This document shows positions 5,891 to 13,997 of a DNA stretch of 20,825 bases, piece by piece. The stretch is taken from positions 1-20,825 of the forward strand of contig CAYVAM010000065.1 of the NCBI GenBank assembly GCA_964449275.1, read 5' to 3'. Numbering within the stretch: position 1 is the first letter of the stretch; each line of letters opens with the position of its first letter. Under the pieces are notes generated by a model. That model did no database searches, was not told the origin of the DNA, and worked only from the letters and a program-made list of their open reading frames with translations. The position numbers and the translations under genes are program-made. Origin of the DNA: JAUVZF01 sp964449275. Lineage in GTDB: Bacteria; Planctomycetota; Phycisphaerae; FEN-1346.

Positions 5891-7870
5891 CTACCGGCCG
5901 TTTTCGTCGCCGGTTTCGCGCGGAGTGGAGGAGGTATCGACCACCTCTGCCACGACGATCATCCGCCGCTGAATGGCGCCGCCGGCAAGCACGGCGCGCA
6001 GAGCGTTCTCGGCCAACTGGCTTGTGACGCGCTGAGCGATAAGCGGCCGCATCGCGTCGAAGGCCGCCTCGCGCGGCGGCTTGCGTTCGATGAGTTCGGC
6101 CGCAACAACCATCTGCTGCCGGGCCAGCGTCACAAGGGTCCGCTGCCGCCCGTCTTCGGCCATCCGGAAACACTCCGCGACGACAAGGGGGTTGGACCCG
6201 ACCTTCGGCAGCGCCGGCGGAAAGGTTACCCACCGCCCGCGGTAGGGTATCGCGCGTTCGCGCGGGAACCAGTCGCTCATAACCGTCTCGACGTTGGCGT
6301 CTTTGGCAGCGGCCTCAAGGCCCTTCTTGGCCGAAGCAGCCTCCACCAGTTTCTTGCCGCGTTCACGGATCATTTCAAACGCCTTCGCGCGGCGGACATC
6401 GGCCAGAACCTTGTCGCGGACCTCGCTGAGGGCAGCCGGTTCGTGGTTGGCCTCAACAGCCGTCACACGGAAGGCGTAGGCCCGGCCGTCAGGGTCGGCG
6501 AAGACGTCGCTGATCTCGCCCGCGCCGATCCTGGCTTTATCCTGGCCGACGAGTTCGCCGACCGCCACGGCGTACGTGGGAAAGGCATCGTTTCCGGAGG
6601 TTGCCTGGCCGATGCCCTTGAGTTCGGCCAGTCCGTCAGCCGTGTGAAGATCCTTGACCCGCACGTGGCGTACGGCGGTGCCGTCGGCCCAGATACCAAG
6701 TTCCGGTTTTTTTCTCATGGTGCGGATCTCAGCCACGTTTTCGTGCAGGCGCTGGCTGGCGAGGCGTTCGGCCTGGCGGCGCAGCAACGTCTTGCGGATC
6801 TGGTCGCGGACCTCCTCCAGCGGGCGGAACTTTTTTTCGGGCGTCTTCTCGTTTTTCTCGCCGGCCGAAGCGGTTTCGTCCTTATCGTCGGCGGCCTTCG
6901 CGTCGTCTTTCCCGGCGGCGTCCGGTTTCTCGTCCTTCTCTTCCTTGACGAGGAACTCGGTGTCCTTGTTGGCGTCGTAATACGCGGTGACGGCGTCGGC
7001 GGTTACCTCCGGCTCGGCCTCTTTCTCGAACCCCGCCGGGTCGGCCACGAGGTACTCAAACGCAACCCTGTCGGGAATGCGGTAGCCGTAGCCCTCGGGG
7101 CTCTTTCCGGCCAGGAACTTCCCGTACTTGTCGAACTGCTTCCGCAGGGTCTCGTCGGGCACGTCCTTGACCTGCTCAAGGGCATCCTCGGCCTTCATCA
7201 CGACCAATCGAACCTTGATGCGTTCGTCCATCCTGGTGAACTCCCGCCGCATCTCGGGCTCGACGGCCGCGCCGAGCGTCTCGCCCAGCCAGTTGATGTA
7301 TGCCGTCAAGGTCATGTCCTTGCGAAGTCCCTCGATCAAGAGGCCCTGCTGTCCGGCGGCCACCTCGTCCACCACGCGGGCGAGATGGACGTCCGTCAGA
7401 CCGAGCGCTCTAAGACTCTCGATGCGTGCATTGACTTGTGCTGCGGACGTGGCGAATCCGAGACGGCGGGCCTCATCGTACAGGGCTATCCACGTCAGGA
7501 TGGTGTCGCGCTCGGCCCTCTCTGTCTTCATCGTCCGGGAGAGAATCGGCCACGCCGTCATGCCCATCGTGTAGGTATAGAGTCGGCGGCGGTCCTCGGG
7601 CGAGGCGTCGCGCGGGTTAAGGGCCATGGCCCACCACTGGCTGGCCTGACCGGCCATTCTGACGCCGTGATACAAGTCGCCTACTTCCTCCGCGCGGACG
7701 GTGCGGCCGTCGATGGAGCCGACGATGCGGCGCGGGCCTGCCGAACTGAAGTAGACGCTCAGTTTTTCCCACATGGCGCGCCACGACATGAAGAAGACCA
7801 TCGAGATCACGGCGGCGAACATCAGAACCATGAACCACTTGCGGTGGCGCCTGAAGAACGCGAGCGTCAT
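5891..7870 (-). CDS. PpiD/SurA_N-like membrane-anchored chaperone
   Basis: 659 residues from ATG 7870 with ribosome site aaaggcgga. It starts FFRRHRKWFMVLMFAAVISM, so one membrane helix (12-30) anchors a large periplasmic part, the PpiD plan. A SurA_N-like helical region follows (SIDGRTVRAEEVGDLYHGVR, then helices to about 250), then EVTADAVTAYYDANKDTEF near 287, the usual hinge before the parvulin domain. A lysine/aspartate/glutamate-rich linker (about 307-345) stands there instead of a parvulin catalytic core, followed by FRPLEEVRDQIRKTLLRRQA and a long helical C-terminal half with repeats of the SurA_N theme. I see no parvulin active-site pattern, so the likely role is holding unfolded envelope proteins, not proline isomerisation. 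It has its own putative promoter. Confidence 0.7.
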   Translation of the reverse strand: MTLAFFRRHRKWFMVLMFAAVISMVFFMSWRAMWEKLSVYFSSAGPRRIVGSIDGRTVRAEEVGDLYHGVRMAGQASQWWAMALNPRDASPEDRRRLYTYTMGMTAWPILSRTMKTERAERDTILTWIALYDEARRLGFATSAAQVNARIESLRALGLTDVHLARVVDEVAAGQQGLLIEGLRKDMTLTAYINWLGETLGAAVEPEMRREFTRMDERIKVRLVVMKAEDALEQVKDVPDETLRKQFDKYGKFLAGKSPEGYGYRIPDRVAFEYLVADPAGFEKEAEPEVTADAVTAYYDANKDTEFLVKEEKDEKPDAAGKDDAKAADDKDETASAGEKNEKTPEKKFRPLEEVRDQIRKTLLRRQAERLASQRLHENVAEIRTMRKKPELGIWADGTAVRHVRVKDLHTADGLAELKGIGQATSGNDAFPTYAVAVGELVGQDKARIGAGEISDVFADPDGRAYAFRVTAVEANHEPAALSEVRDKVLADVRRAKAFEMIRERGKKLVEAASAKKGLEAAAKDANVETVMSDWFPRERAIPYRGRWVTFPPALPKVGSNPLVVAECFRMAEDGRQRTLVTLARQQMVVAAELIERKPPREAAFDAMRPLIAQRVTSQLAENALRAVLAGGAIQRRMIVVAEVVDTSSTPRETGDENGR

Positions 7871-7919
7871 CTGTTCCGCCTTTCGCTACGGGGCCTTCCC
7901 GGACCGCCCAAAGACCTGT

Positions 7920-7948
7920 ATGCTAGACGCGCCAAAGCCTCTTTGCAA
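7920..7948 (-). promoter_or_regulatory. Possible promoter of the PpiD-like gene
   Basis: TTGCAA (7948-7943) and TAGCAT (7925-7920) on the minus strand are 17 bases apart, each with four of six consensus bases. The site lies about 50 bases before the start codon in the 134-base gap after holB. Confidence 0.4.
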
Positions 7949-8004
7949 CACAAAACGGGCGGTGGCTGAACGTGGGAAGCGTTCGCCGCCTTGCACCCGT
8001 GCAT

Positions 8005-9150
8005 TTACATCGACGGTCGCAGGCGGCTGACTTGAATGAGGGCGTTCTCGGCGGCCAACTCGGTATGAACGTAGCGGCCGATCTGGGCCTGGCCGTCGGC
8101 AAGCAGGCCGACCGCGCGGGCACAGGTTTCGGCCGGCCAACCGGCGACGACCTCGATCTCGCGGCGCTGGTCGGCGTTGACGAGGCGGCCGGCGGCGTCG
8201 CCACCCGCCGCCAGAAGGGCCGCATCTCCAAACGCCGACGCCACCGCCGCCAGGCCCAGCCGGGCCGACCGCCGCCGGACGGCGTTCGCCTCGGGCGTGT
8301 CCCACTTGACGTGCTCGCGCCGCGCCACGGCGCGGCCCCATTGGGCGATGGCCTCGGCCATGATCAAGGCGGTAGCCGCATTGATTTCGGGCAACCCGGC
8401 GACGAGTTGCTGCTTGAGTTCCCATAGGCCGCTGCCGGCCAGGGTTGCGGCCCGTTCGATGCTGCCTCCCGCAAAGCGGCAGACAAAGGCGATTTCCTCG
8501 GCTGAGACCGGCTCGGTCTGCTCCGGCTCGTTGCGTTTGTCCGCCTGCCGGCTGGTGCGTGCGGCCAGGACGTCGCGGACCTTCTCGGCGACGAATTCCG
8601 CCGGCAGCGGACGGAACCGCACCCATTGACATCGCGAGAGGATCGTGCCCGGCAGGCGCGAGGCGTCGGCGCAGAGCAGGATAAGGAGAGCGTGCGGCGA
8701 GGGTTCCTCAAGCGTCTTCAGCAGCGCATTGGCAGCCGCCGCGTTCAACAGTTCCGCATCGTCCAGCACGGTCACGGTGAGCGGCGCTTCCATCGGCATC
8801 AGCACCACCGACTCGATCACCACGTCGTCGGGGCTGCCGTCACGCCTCGCCACGAGGCGCAGCCGGAAGTCATTGCGGTCGGCCTCCTTGCGGAACCAGT
8901 GCAAGTCGGGGTGAACATCCCGGTCCACGCGGCGGCAAGGGTCGCACACATCGCACGGGTCCAGGTCGTGGGCGTCGGCGCCGACGGGCGACTCGCAGAA
9001 CAGCAGTTTCGCCAGTTCCCTTGCCGCCAGTCCCTTCCCTACTCCGCGAGGCCCGACGAACAGGTAGGCGTGGGCCACGCGGTCGCCGGCGACGGCGGCC
9101 CGAAGCATCCGAACGGCGGCCGACTGGTATTGGATTCGACTAAAGGACAC
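8005..9150 (-). CDS. holB: DNA polymerase III delta-prime subunit
   Basis: Clamp-loader subunit that opens the sliding clamp together with the gamma/tau and delta subunits. 381 residues from GTG 9150; an ATG-type extension upstream would run 60 codons through tmk, while SFSRIQYQSAAVRML matches the usual family start. Visible motifs: HAYLFVGPRGVGKG (P-loop 33-39), zinc-binding cysteines 51, 65, 68 and 71 (DPCDVCDPC), Walker B-like VTVLDDAELL, NALLKTLEEPSP, and the SRC sensor-1 motif (LSRCQWVRF). The C-terminal collar domain is longer and alanine-rich, ending in NALIQVSRLRPSM. The gene overlaps tmk by 11 bases, the common tmk-holB arrangement, so translation is probably coupled. Confidence 0.92.
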   Translation of the reverse strand: MSFSRIQYQSAAVRMLRAAVAGDRVAHAYLFVGPRGVGKGLAARELAKLLFCESPVGADAHDLDPCDVCDPCRRVDRDVHPDLHWFRKEADRNDFRLRLVARRDGSPDDVVIESVVLMPMEAPLTVTVLDDAELLNAAAANALLKTLEEPSPHALLILLCADASRLPGTILSRCQWVRFRPLPAEFVAEKVRDVLAARTSRQADKRNEPEQTEPVSAEEIAFVCRFAGGSIERAATLAGSGLWELKQQLVAGLPEINAATALIMAEAIAQWGRAVARREHVKWDTPEANAVRRRSARLGLAAVASAFGDAALLAAGGDAAGRLVNADQRREIEVVAGWPAETCARAVGLLADGQAQIGRYVHTELAAENALIQVSRLRPSM

Positions 9151-9769
9151 GCTTCGCGGCCTCCCAGATGGCGCCGGCGACGGCGTCGGGCGGCTGCGAC
9201 GCATCGACAACCGCAAATACGTCCGGCCGCGCCTCGGCCATCGACAGGAATCCTTGACGGACCTTCTCGTGAAAGGCCACGTCTTTGGCCTCGATACGGT
9301 CGGGCTCCGCAAGACGCCTCGCCCGCGCAAGACCCTCCTGGACGGAAAGATCGAGAATGAGAGTCAGGTCCGGCTCGATACCCTCGCAGGCCGTACGGCC
9401 AAGGTCCCAGATGAGTTCCGGGTCGATGCCGCCCGCATAGCCCTGGTACGCGACCGTCGAGGAGACGAACCGGTCGCAGACGACGACAAGGCCCACGTCG
9501 AGAGCGGGCCGGACGATGCGGGCCACCATCTCCGCCCGGCTGGCCATGTAGAGGAACACCTCGGTTCGGGCGTCCATGTCCGGGAGGCGCCGGTCGAGCA
9601 GGACTTCGCGGATGCGTTCCGAGACGGGCGTGGAGCCGGGGTCGCGGACGGAGGTCGCTTCGCGCCCCGCGTCGCGGAGGCGTCGGACGAGGCGCTGGAC
9701 CTGCGTGGTCTTGCCGGCGCCTTCCGGCCCGTCGAGCACGAGAAAACAGCCGCGTCGTGTTTCGTCCAC
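9140..9769 (-). CDS. tmk: Thymidylate kinase
   Basis: Phosphorylates dTMP to dTDP for DNA synthesis. 209 residues from GTG 9769, one base after the lipoyl-domain gene stop; this start gives the normal family length and places the P-loop at residues 14-21 (FLVLDGPEGAGKTTQ). Further motifs are VVCDRFVSSTVAYQG (DR motif), DLTLILDL and the lid region ARARRLAEPDRIE. The dTMP-binding loop reads RDPGSTPVSERIR where many bacteria have REPGGTP; this variant is plausible and keeps the arginine. Its 3' end overlaps holB. Confidence 0.92.
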   Translation of the reverse strand: MDETRRGCFLVLDGPEGAGKTTQVQRLVRRLRDAGREATSVRDPGSTPVSERIREVLLDRRLPDMDARTEVFLYMASRAEMVARIVRPALDVGLVVVCDRFVSSTVAYQGYAGGIDPELIWDLGRTACEGIEPDLTLILDLSVQEGLARARRLAEPDRIEAKDVAFHEKVRQGFLSMAEARPDVFAVVDASQPPDAVAGAIWEAAKRVL

Positions 9770-9770
9770 G

Positions 9771-10019
9771 TTAGTCCCCGACCTCGAGTCGGCACAGGAT
9801 CTCGCCGACCTTGACCGCCTGATCCTCATCGGCCACCAGTTCGACCACCTTGCCGGCGGCGGGGCTCGGAACGTCGAATGTGGCCTTGTCGGTCAGCATC
9901 TGGACGAGATCGTCGCCTCGCTTCAGTTCTTCGCCAACGTCAACGTACCAGAAGGCCACGCGTGCTTCGTCTGCCGCTTCCTCGCCCAAGTCCGGCAAGG
10001 TCACATCGATGACTGCCAT
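9771..10019 (-). CDS. Stand-alone lipoyl-domain carrier protein
   Basis: 82 residues from ATG 10019 (ribosome site gggaggg, about 5 bases upstream). The protein is one complete lipoyl/biotinyl domain: VTLPDLGEEAADEARVAFW, DVGEELKRGD, the modification hairpin LTDKATFDVPSPAAGKV with lysine 45, and a closing strand VGEILCRLEVGD. The sequence type is that of the E2 N-terminal domain of 2-oxoacid dehydrogenases, not GcvH. No E2 catalytic or peripheral-subunit-binding domain is attached. Upstream in the same direction are lipA, lipB and lpd, which would make, attach and reoxidise its lipoyl group; E1 and the E2 core are not in the window. It is separated from lipA by a 61-bp repeat array and is probably coupled to tmk. 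Confidence 0.85.
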   Translation of the reverse strand: MAVIDVTLPDLGEEAADEARVAFWYVDVGEELKRGDDLVQMLTDKATFDVPSPAAGKVVELVADEDQAVKVGEILCRLEVGD

Positions 10020-10040
10020 AACTGCCCTCCCACAAGACCG

Positions 10041-10646
10041 CGCCGGGCAAGCCCGGCGGCTAACTCGCGTGCAACTCGACCCCGGTGGCGCCGTTGCGCC
10101 GCGCCGGGCAAGCCCGGCGGCTAACTGTTGCTTCAGTACGGCCCGTCGGCGATGTTGCGCCGCGCCGGGCAAGCCCGGCGGCTAACTCGCGTGCAACTCG
10201 GCCCCGGCGGCGCCGTTGCGCCGCGCCGGGCAAGCCCGGCGGCTAACTGTTGCTTCAGTAAAACACGTCGGCGATGCTGCGCCGCGCCGGGCAAGCCCGG
10301 CGGCTAACTGTTGGCTTCAGTGCAGCCCGGCGGCGCCACGCCGGGCAAGCCCGGCGGCTAACTGTTGCTTCAGTACGGCCCGTCGGCGATGTTGCGCCAC
10401 GCCGGGCAAGCCCGGCGGCTAACTGTTGCTTCAGTAAAACACGTCGGCGATGCGGCGCCGCGCCGGGCAAGCCCGGCGGCTAACTGTTGCTTCAGTGCAG
10501 CCCGTCGGCGATGTTGCGCCGCGCCGGGCAAGCCCGGCGGCTAACTGTTGCTTGAGTAAAACACGCCGGCGATGTTGCGCCGCGCCGGGCAAGCCCGGCG
10601 GCTAACTGTTGCTTCAGCAAAACACGCCGGCGATGCGGCGCCGCGC
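10041..10646. repeat. Array of ten 61-bp units with a conserved hairpin core
   Basis: An identical 25-bp core (cgccgggcaagcccggcg plus gctaact) begins at 10041, 10102, 10163, 10224, 10285, 10339, 10400, 10461, 10522 and 10583. Spacing is exactly 61 except one 54. The core is a perfect 8-bp stem with loop aa. The 36-bp linkers are of few types: cgcgtgcaactcg... after units 1 and 3, otherwise gttgcttcagt... with endings acggcccg, aaaacacg or gcagcccg that recur in order. The array ends flush against the lipA stop. Sixty-one is not a multiple of three, so it is not coding, and linkers are too alike for CRISPR spacers. Confidence 0.93.
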
Positions 10647-11552
10647 TCATTGGCGGCGGCTTTCGAAAAGGCTATCGGCGTGATAACTGCTGCGGACGAA
10701 CGGCCCTGCCGCAACAGCAGCAAAGCCGAGCGCCCGGGCCTCGGCCTCCCACGCCTCGAACTCGGCCGGCTCGACGAATCGCGCCACCGGCACGTGCGCC
10801 GACGAGGGCGCCAGATACTGGCCGATCGTCACGATGTCGCACCCTGCGCCGCGAAGGGCACGCAGCACGGCGCGGACCTCGTCGGCCATCTCGCCGAGAC
10901 CCAGCATCAGCCCACTCTTGGTGCAGAGCGACGCGGCATCGCGTTCGGCTCGCCGCTTCGCGTGTGCAAGAACGTCGAGGCTTCGGCGGTAGTCCGCTTC
11001 AGGCCGCACCTCCGGGTACAGGCGCGGCACCGTCTCGACGTTATGGTTAAAGATGTCGGGCCCCGCGTCAAGCACGATATCGACGGACGGTGTCCGGCCC
11101 AGGAAGTCGGGTGTCAGAACCTCAATGACCGTCTTCGGCATCCGGAGTCGGACCGCACGGATGGTCTTCGCGAAATGGGCCGCCCCGCCGTCGGGCAGGT
11201 CGTCCCGCGTGACGCTGGTGATGACCACGTGCCGCAGACCCAGTTTGTCGCAGGCTTCCGCAACCGCTTCGGGTTCCTCATTTCGGGGCGGCCCGGGCGG
11301 ACCGGTCGGGATGGCGCAGAACCGGCACGAGCGCGTGCACGAGTTGCCGAGGATCAGAAACGTGGCGGTGCCGCGAGCGAAGCACTCCGGAAGGTTCGGG
11401 CAGTGGGCGCTCGCGCAGACAGTCTCCAGGCCGAGTTCCGCCAGGAGGCTCCTGACGCGTGCGGCCGCCTCCCCGCTGGGGACACGTTTCCGGAGCCACG
11501 GCGGGAAACGGTGCGCCGGCTTCGCGGACCTGGTTTCAGGATGGTTCGGCAT
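10647..11552 (-). CDS. lipA: Lipoyl synthase
   Basis: Radical SAM enzyme that inserts two sulfurs into protein-bound octanoyl groups. I chose ATG 11552 (ribosome site aggga), giving 301 residues; a TTG at 11579 directly after the lipB stop would add nine residues. Cysteines 46, 51 and 57 (CASAHCPNLPEC) bind the auxiliary Fe-S cluster that donates sulfur, and 72, 76 and 79 (CTRSCRFC) the radical SAM cluster. Other family motifs are VITSVTRDDLPDGGA, FNHNVETV, KSGLMLGLGE and the C-terminal RSSYHAD. Length and motifs are complete. It follows lipB closely and its stop codon abuts the 61-bp repeat array, which separates it from the lipoyl carrier gene. Confidence 0.95.
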   Translation of the reverse strand: MPNHPETRSAKPAHRFPPWLRKRVPSGEAAARVRSLLAELGLETVCASAHCPNLPECFARGTATFLILGNSCTRSCRFCAIPTGPPGPPRNEEPEAVAEACDKLGLRHVVITSVTRDDLPDGGAAHFAKTIRAVRLRMPKTVIEVLTPDFLGRTPSVDIVLDAGPDIFNHNVETVPRLYPEVRPEADYRRSLDVLAHAKRRAERDAASLCTKSGLMLGLGEMADEVRAVLRALRGAGCDIVTIGQYLAPSSAHVPVARFVEPAEFEAWEAEARALGFAAVAAGPFVRSSYHADSLFESRRQ

Positions 11553-11579
11553 AAGTTCCCTACACGCGGATCGAGGCAA

Positions 11580-12260
11580 TCAGCCGGCCGTCGCCGGCAC
11601 GTCGTCCGGGCGAGCGCCGTCGAAGCCAAAAACATCGACCACGCATTCTACAAGATGCGGCTTGACTTCGGCAACCGTGATCGGCCGCCCGAGCACACGG
11701 ACCAGGCTCGTCACCCGCCTGCCACGGATTCCGCACGGCACAATCAGGTCAAAGTGGTCAAGATTCGTGTCCACATTGATCGCCAGGCCGTGCCACGTGA
11801 CCCAGCGGCTGATGGCCACCCCGATGGCCGCCACCTTCTCTGCACCAACCCATACGCCGGTCATCCCCTGGGCCCGCGTGCCCTCGATGCCAAAACGGGC
11901 GAGGACGCGAATCAACACCTCTTCCAGGTCGCGGAGGTAGCGGTGGACGTCGCGGCCATGGAGGTCGAGCCGAATGATGGGATAGCCGACGAGTTGCCCG
12001 GGCCCGTGATAGGTGACATCGCCACCGCGGCCGGACTCGTGGACCTCAACGCCCTCGCGCGCCAGTCGTTCGCGCGACGCCGTCACGTGTGCGGCCTCGG
12101 CGCCGCGGCCCAGCGTGATGACCGGCGGATCGTGCTCGACGAGGACCAGGTACGCCCGCTCGTGGTTCGCGGCCTTAACTTCTTCGCGGAGACGTTCCTG
12201 CAAGCGTAACGTTGGCTCGTACGCCGCGCGACCGAGATCGAAGGTAACCAGTTCGGCCAT
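11580..12260 (-). CDS. lipB: Octanoyl-[ACP]:protein N-octanoyltransferase
   Basis: Transfers octanoate from acyl carrier protein to the lysine of lipoyl domains, the step before LipA. 226 residues from ATG 12260. Motifs are complete: SGRGGDVTYHGPGQLVGYPI, the catalytic lysine in GAEKVAAIGV, HGLAINV and the catalytic cysteine in IVPCGI. The first eight codons are part of a 22-bp sequence present twice (12246-12267 and 12368-12389). The upstream copy follows the lpd stop by three bases and reads MAELVPQ before running into a palindromic element. The functional start is therefore probably a copy regenerated by the insertion. Confidence 0.94.
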   Translation of the reverse strand: MAELVTFDLGRAAYEPTLRLQERLREEVKAANHERAYLVLVEHDPPVITLGRGAEAAHVTASRERLAREGVEVHESGRGGDVTYHGPGQLVGYPIIRLDLHGRDVHRYLRDLEEVLIRVLARFGIEGTRAQGMTGVWVGAEKVAAIGVAISRWVTWHGLAINVDTNLDHFDLIVPCGIRGRRVTSLVRVLGRPITVAEVKPHLVECVVDVFGFDGARPDDVPATAG

Positions 12261-12389
12261 GGCTCAGAATCTGTTTCATATCCCTCGGGTGGCGGGTGTC
12301 CGCATCCGCAATCCCGCTTGGCCGCCTTTCTCGCGGCGGGTCGGGAGACCCGCCGCGCACGTTGCGGAACCAGTTCGGCCATGGCTCAG
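12246..12389. repeat. Palindromic element flanked by a 22-bp duplication at the lipB start
   Basis: The same 22 bases, containing cagttcggccatggctcag, stand at 12246-12267 and 12368-12389. They enclose about 100 bp whose core is a perfect 11-bp stem (12332-12342 with 12347-12357, loop ggga). The stem belongs to the palindrome family seen at 2369, 2544, 2766 and 16504. The layout is that of an insertion with target duplication, or of a local tandem duplication. Confidence 0.8.
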
Positions 12390-13768
12390 CCGGTGGTGTG
12401 GATGGGCAGCCCAAGCCAGACGTGTGCGGCCTCGCAAACGGCCTCGCCGAACGTAGGATGCGGATGGATCGTGGTCGCCAATTCCTCGACCGTCAACTCG
12501 TGGCGCATGGCCAGGGCAATCTCCTGAATCACGTCTGCGGCGTGCCGGCCGATGACCAGGCCGCCGAGGATTTCTCCGCAGTCCGTCTCGGCGATGAGTT
12601 TGACCTGGCCTTCCGGATCGCCGTAGGCCCGTGCCATGCCGCTGGCCTGGTACGAGAAACGTGCCACGCGGATGTTCTTGCCGGTTTCGCGTGCCTCGGC
12701 TTCCGTCAACCCCACGCTCGCAACTTCCGGATGCGTGTAGACGACCGCCGGCACAACATCGCGCGGGTCGCGCGCGTCGTGCCCCGTGGCGGTCTCGGCC
12801 GCCACAACACCCATGCGGCTGGCAAGGTGCGCATACTGGAGCGTCGCGGCGCAGTCGCCGATGGCGTAGATGCCCGAGACGTTGGTCCGGCAGCGGTCAT
12901 CGACCTTGATGATACGCCCGTCGAGTTCAACGCCCACCGTTTCCAGGCCGATGTTCTCGACGTTCGGCATGCGTCCGACAACGACCAGGGCGACGGCGGC
13001 GTTTACGGTTTTGCCGCCGTCCAACTCGGCGGTCACGCCTTTCTTCGTCGCCTTCATGCCTACGACGCGTGCGCCGGTATGGACCTTCACGCGCCGCTTT
13101 TTGAGGCTCCTGGCGACGGCTTTGCCGGCATCATCATCGAGGTTGGCAACCAGTGTGTCGAGCATCTCGATCAGTGTGGTCGGAATACCGAGTTCGGCAT
13201 AGACGGTGGCGAACTCGCATCCGATGACGCCGCCGCCCATCACGACGACGCTCTGCGGCAGTTGGGTGGCGGTGGTGGCCTCGTCGGAGGTCCAGAGGTG
13301 GTCGGAGTTCCACGGCAGGAAGTCCGGCCGCGCCGGCCGCGCTCCTGTAGCGATGATGATCGATTTTGCCTTCACGCTCTGCTTCTTGCCGTCGGCATCG
13401 ACCCGGATCGTGTCGGGCGCCGTCAGGACACCGCGTCCGCGTATCACATCCACCTTCCGTGCTTTCAGGAGGCCCTCGACGCCCTTTCGCAGGTCTGCCG
13501 CCACGTCTGATGCGCGTTTCATGAAGGCGGCGCCGTCCACCGCAACCTGTCCGGCATGGAGTCCGTACTCGCGTGCCCGGCCCATCTGACGGAAGATTTC
13601 GCTGGCGTGGAGCATCGCTTTGGCGGGGATACACCCGGAATTGAGGCAGACGCCGCCCACTTGGCCGGCTTCGATGCAGCACGCTTTAGCGCCGCGTGCG
13701 GCCGCCCGCAGGGCCGCCACATATCCCCCGGGTCCCCCGCCAAGAACGGCTACGTCGTAAGTGCTCAA
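12386..13768 (-). CDS. lpdA: Dihydrolipoyl dehydrogenase (E3)
   Basis: Flavoenzyme that reoxidises dihydrolipoyl groups with NAD+. 460 residues from TTG 13768, supported by aaggag 7 bases upstream and by the dinucleotide-binding motif beginning at residue 7 (VLGGGPGGYVAA). The redox disulfide is C41/C46 in GGVCLNSGCIPAK, close to the usual GGTCLNVGCIPSK. The NAD domain has VVMGGGVIGCEFATVYAELG and the second FAD motif IYAIGDCA. The interface domain carries the catalytic histidine in TIHPHPTFGEAV. It is the first gene of the lpd-lipB-lipA run, so E3 is produced with the lipoylation enzymes and without E1 or E2 core genes nearby. Confidence 0.93.
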   Translation of the reverse strand: MSTYDVAVLGGGPGGYVAALRAAARGAKACCIEAGQVGGVCLNSGCIPAKAMLHASEIFRQMGRAREYGLHAGQVAVDGAAFMKRASDVAADLRKGVEGLLKARKVDVIRGRGVLTAPDTIRVDADGKKQSVKAKSIIIATGARPARPDFLPWNSDHLWTSDEATTATQLPQSVVVMGGGVIGCEFATVYAELGIPTTLIEMLDTLVANLDDDAGKAVARSLKKRRVKVHTGARVVGMKATKKGVTAELDGGKTVNAAVALVVVGRMPNVENIGLETVGVELDGRIIKVDDRCRTNVSGIYAIGDCAATLQYAHLASRMGVVAAETATGHDARDPRDVVPAVVYTHPEVASVGLTEAEARETGKNIRVARFSYQASGMARAYGDPEGQVKLIAETDCGEILGGLVIGRHAADVIQEIALAMRHELTVEELATTIHPHPTFGEAVCEAAHVWLGLPIHTTG

Positions 13769-13997
13769 GCGTTTCTCCTTCGCGCACTGGCGGTATTGGG
13801 AGACACCGGAACCCGGGCTGAATCGCGGCGTATCGTAACGGCGGGTTGGAGGCCAGTCAAACGCAAAAGAAGCCTCGCGCGGAGGCGGAATCCCTTATAT
13901 CGCCGCCAACTCCGGCCGATAACACCAACACCGCAGCACGTACCACGCGCACTGGGATGGCCCTTTCCCTACGGGGCATGACGGTTCGGAGAAGACC

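Noticed and set aside
5867..7969. 700-residue plus-strand frame opposite the PpiD-like gene
   Set aside because: High-GC antisense shadow; the minus frame has membrane helix, ribosome site, promoter and family likeness.
10041..10646. CRISPR array (about 29-bp repeats with about 32-bp spacers, 61-bp period)
   Set aside because: The 'spacers' are a few near-identical sequences repeated in order, the hairpin core is a REP-type palindrome, and no cas gene is present.
10216..10723. Short open frames on both strands of the 61-bp array
   Set aside because: The period is not a multiple of three, so each unit shifts frame; the peptides are translations of the repeat (RRASPAANC-type).
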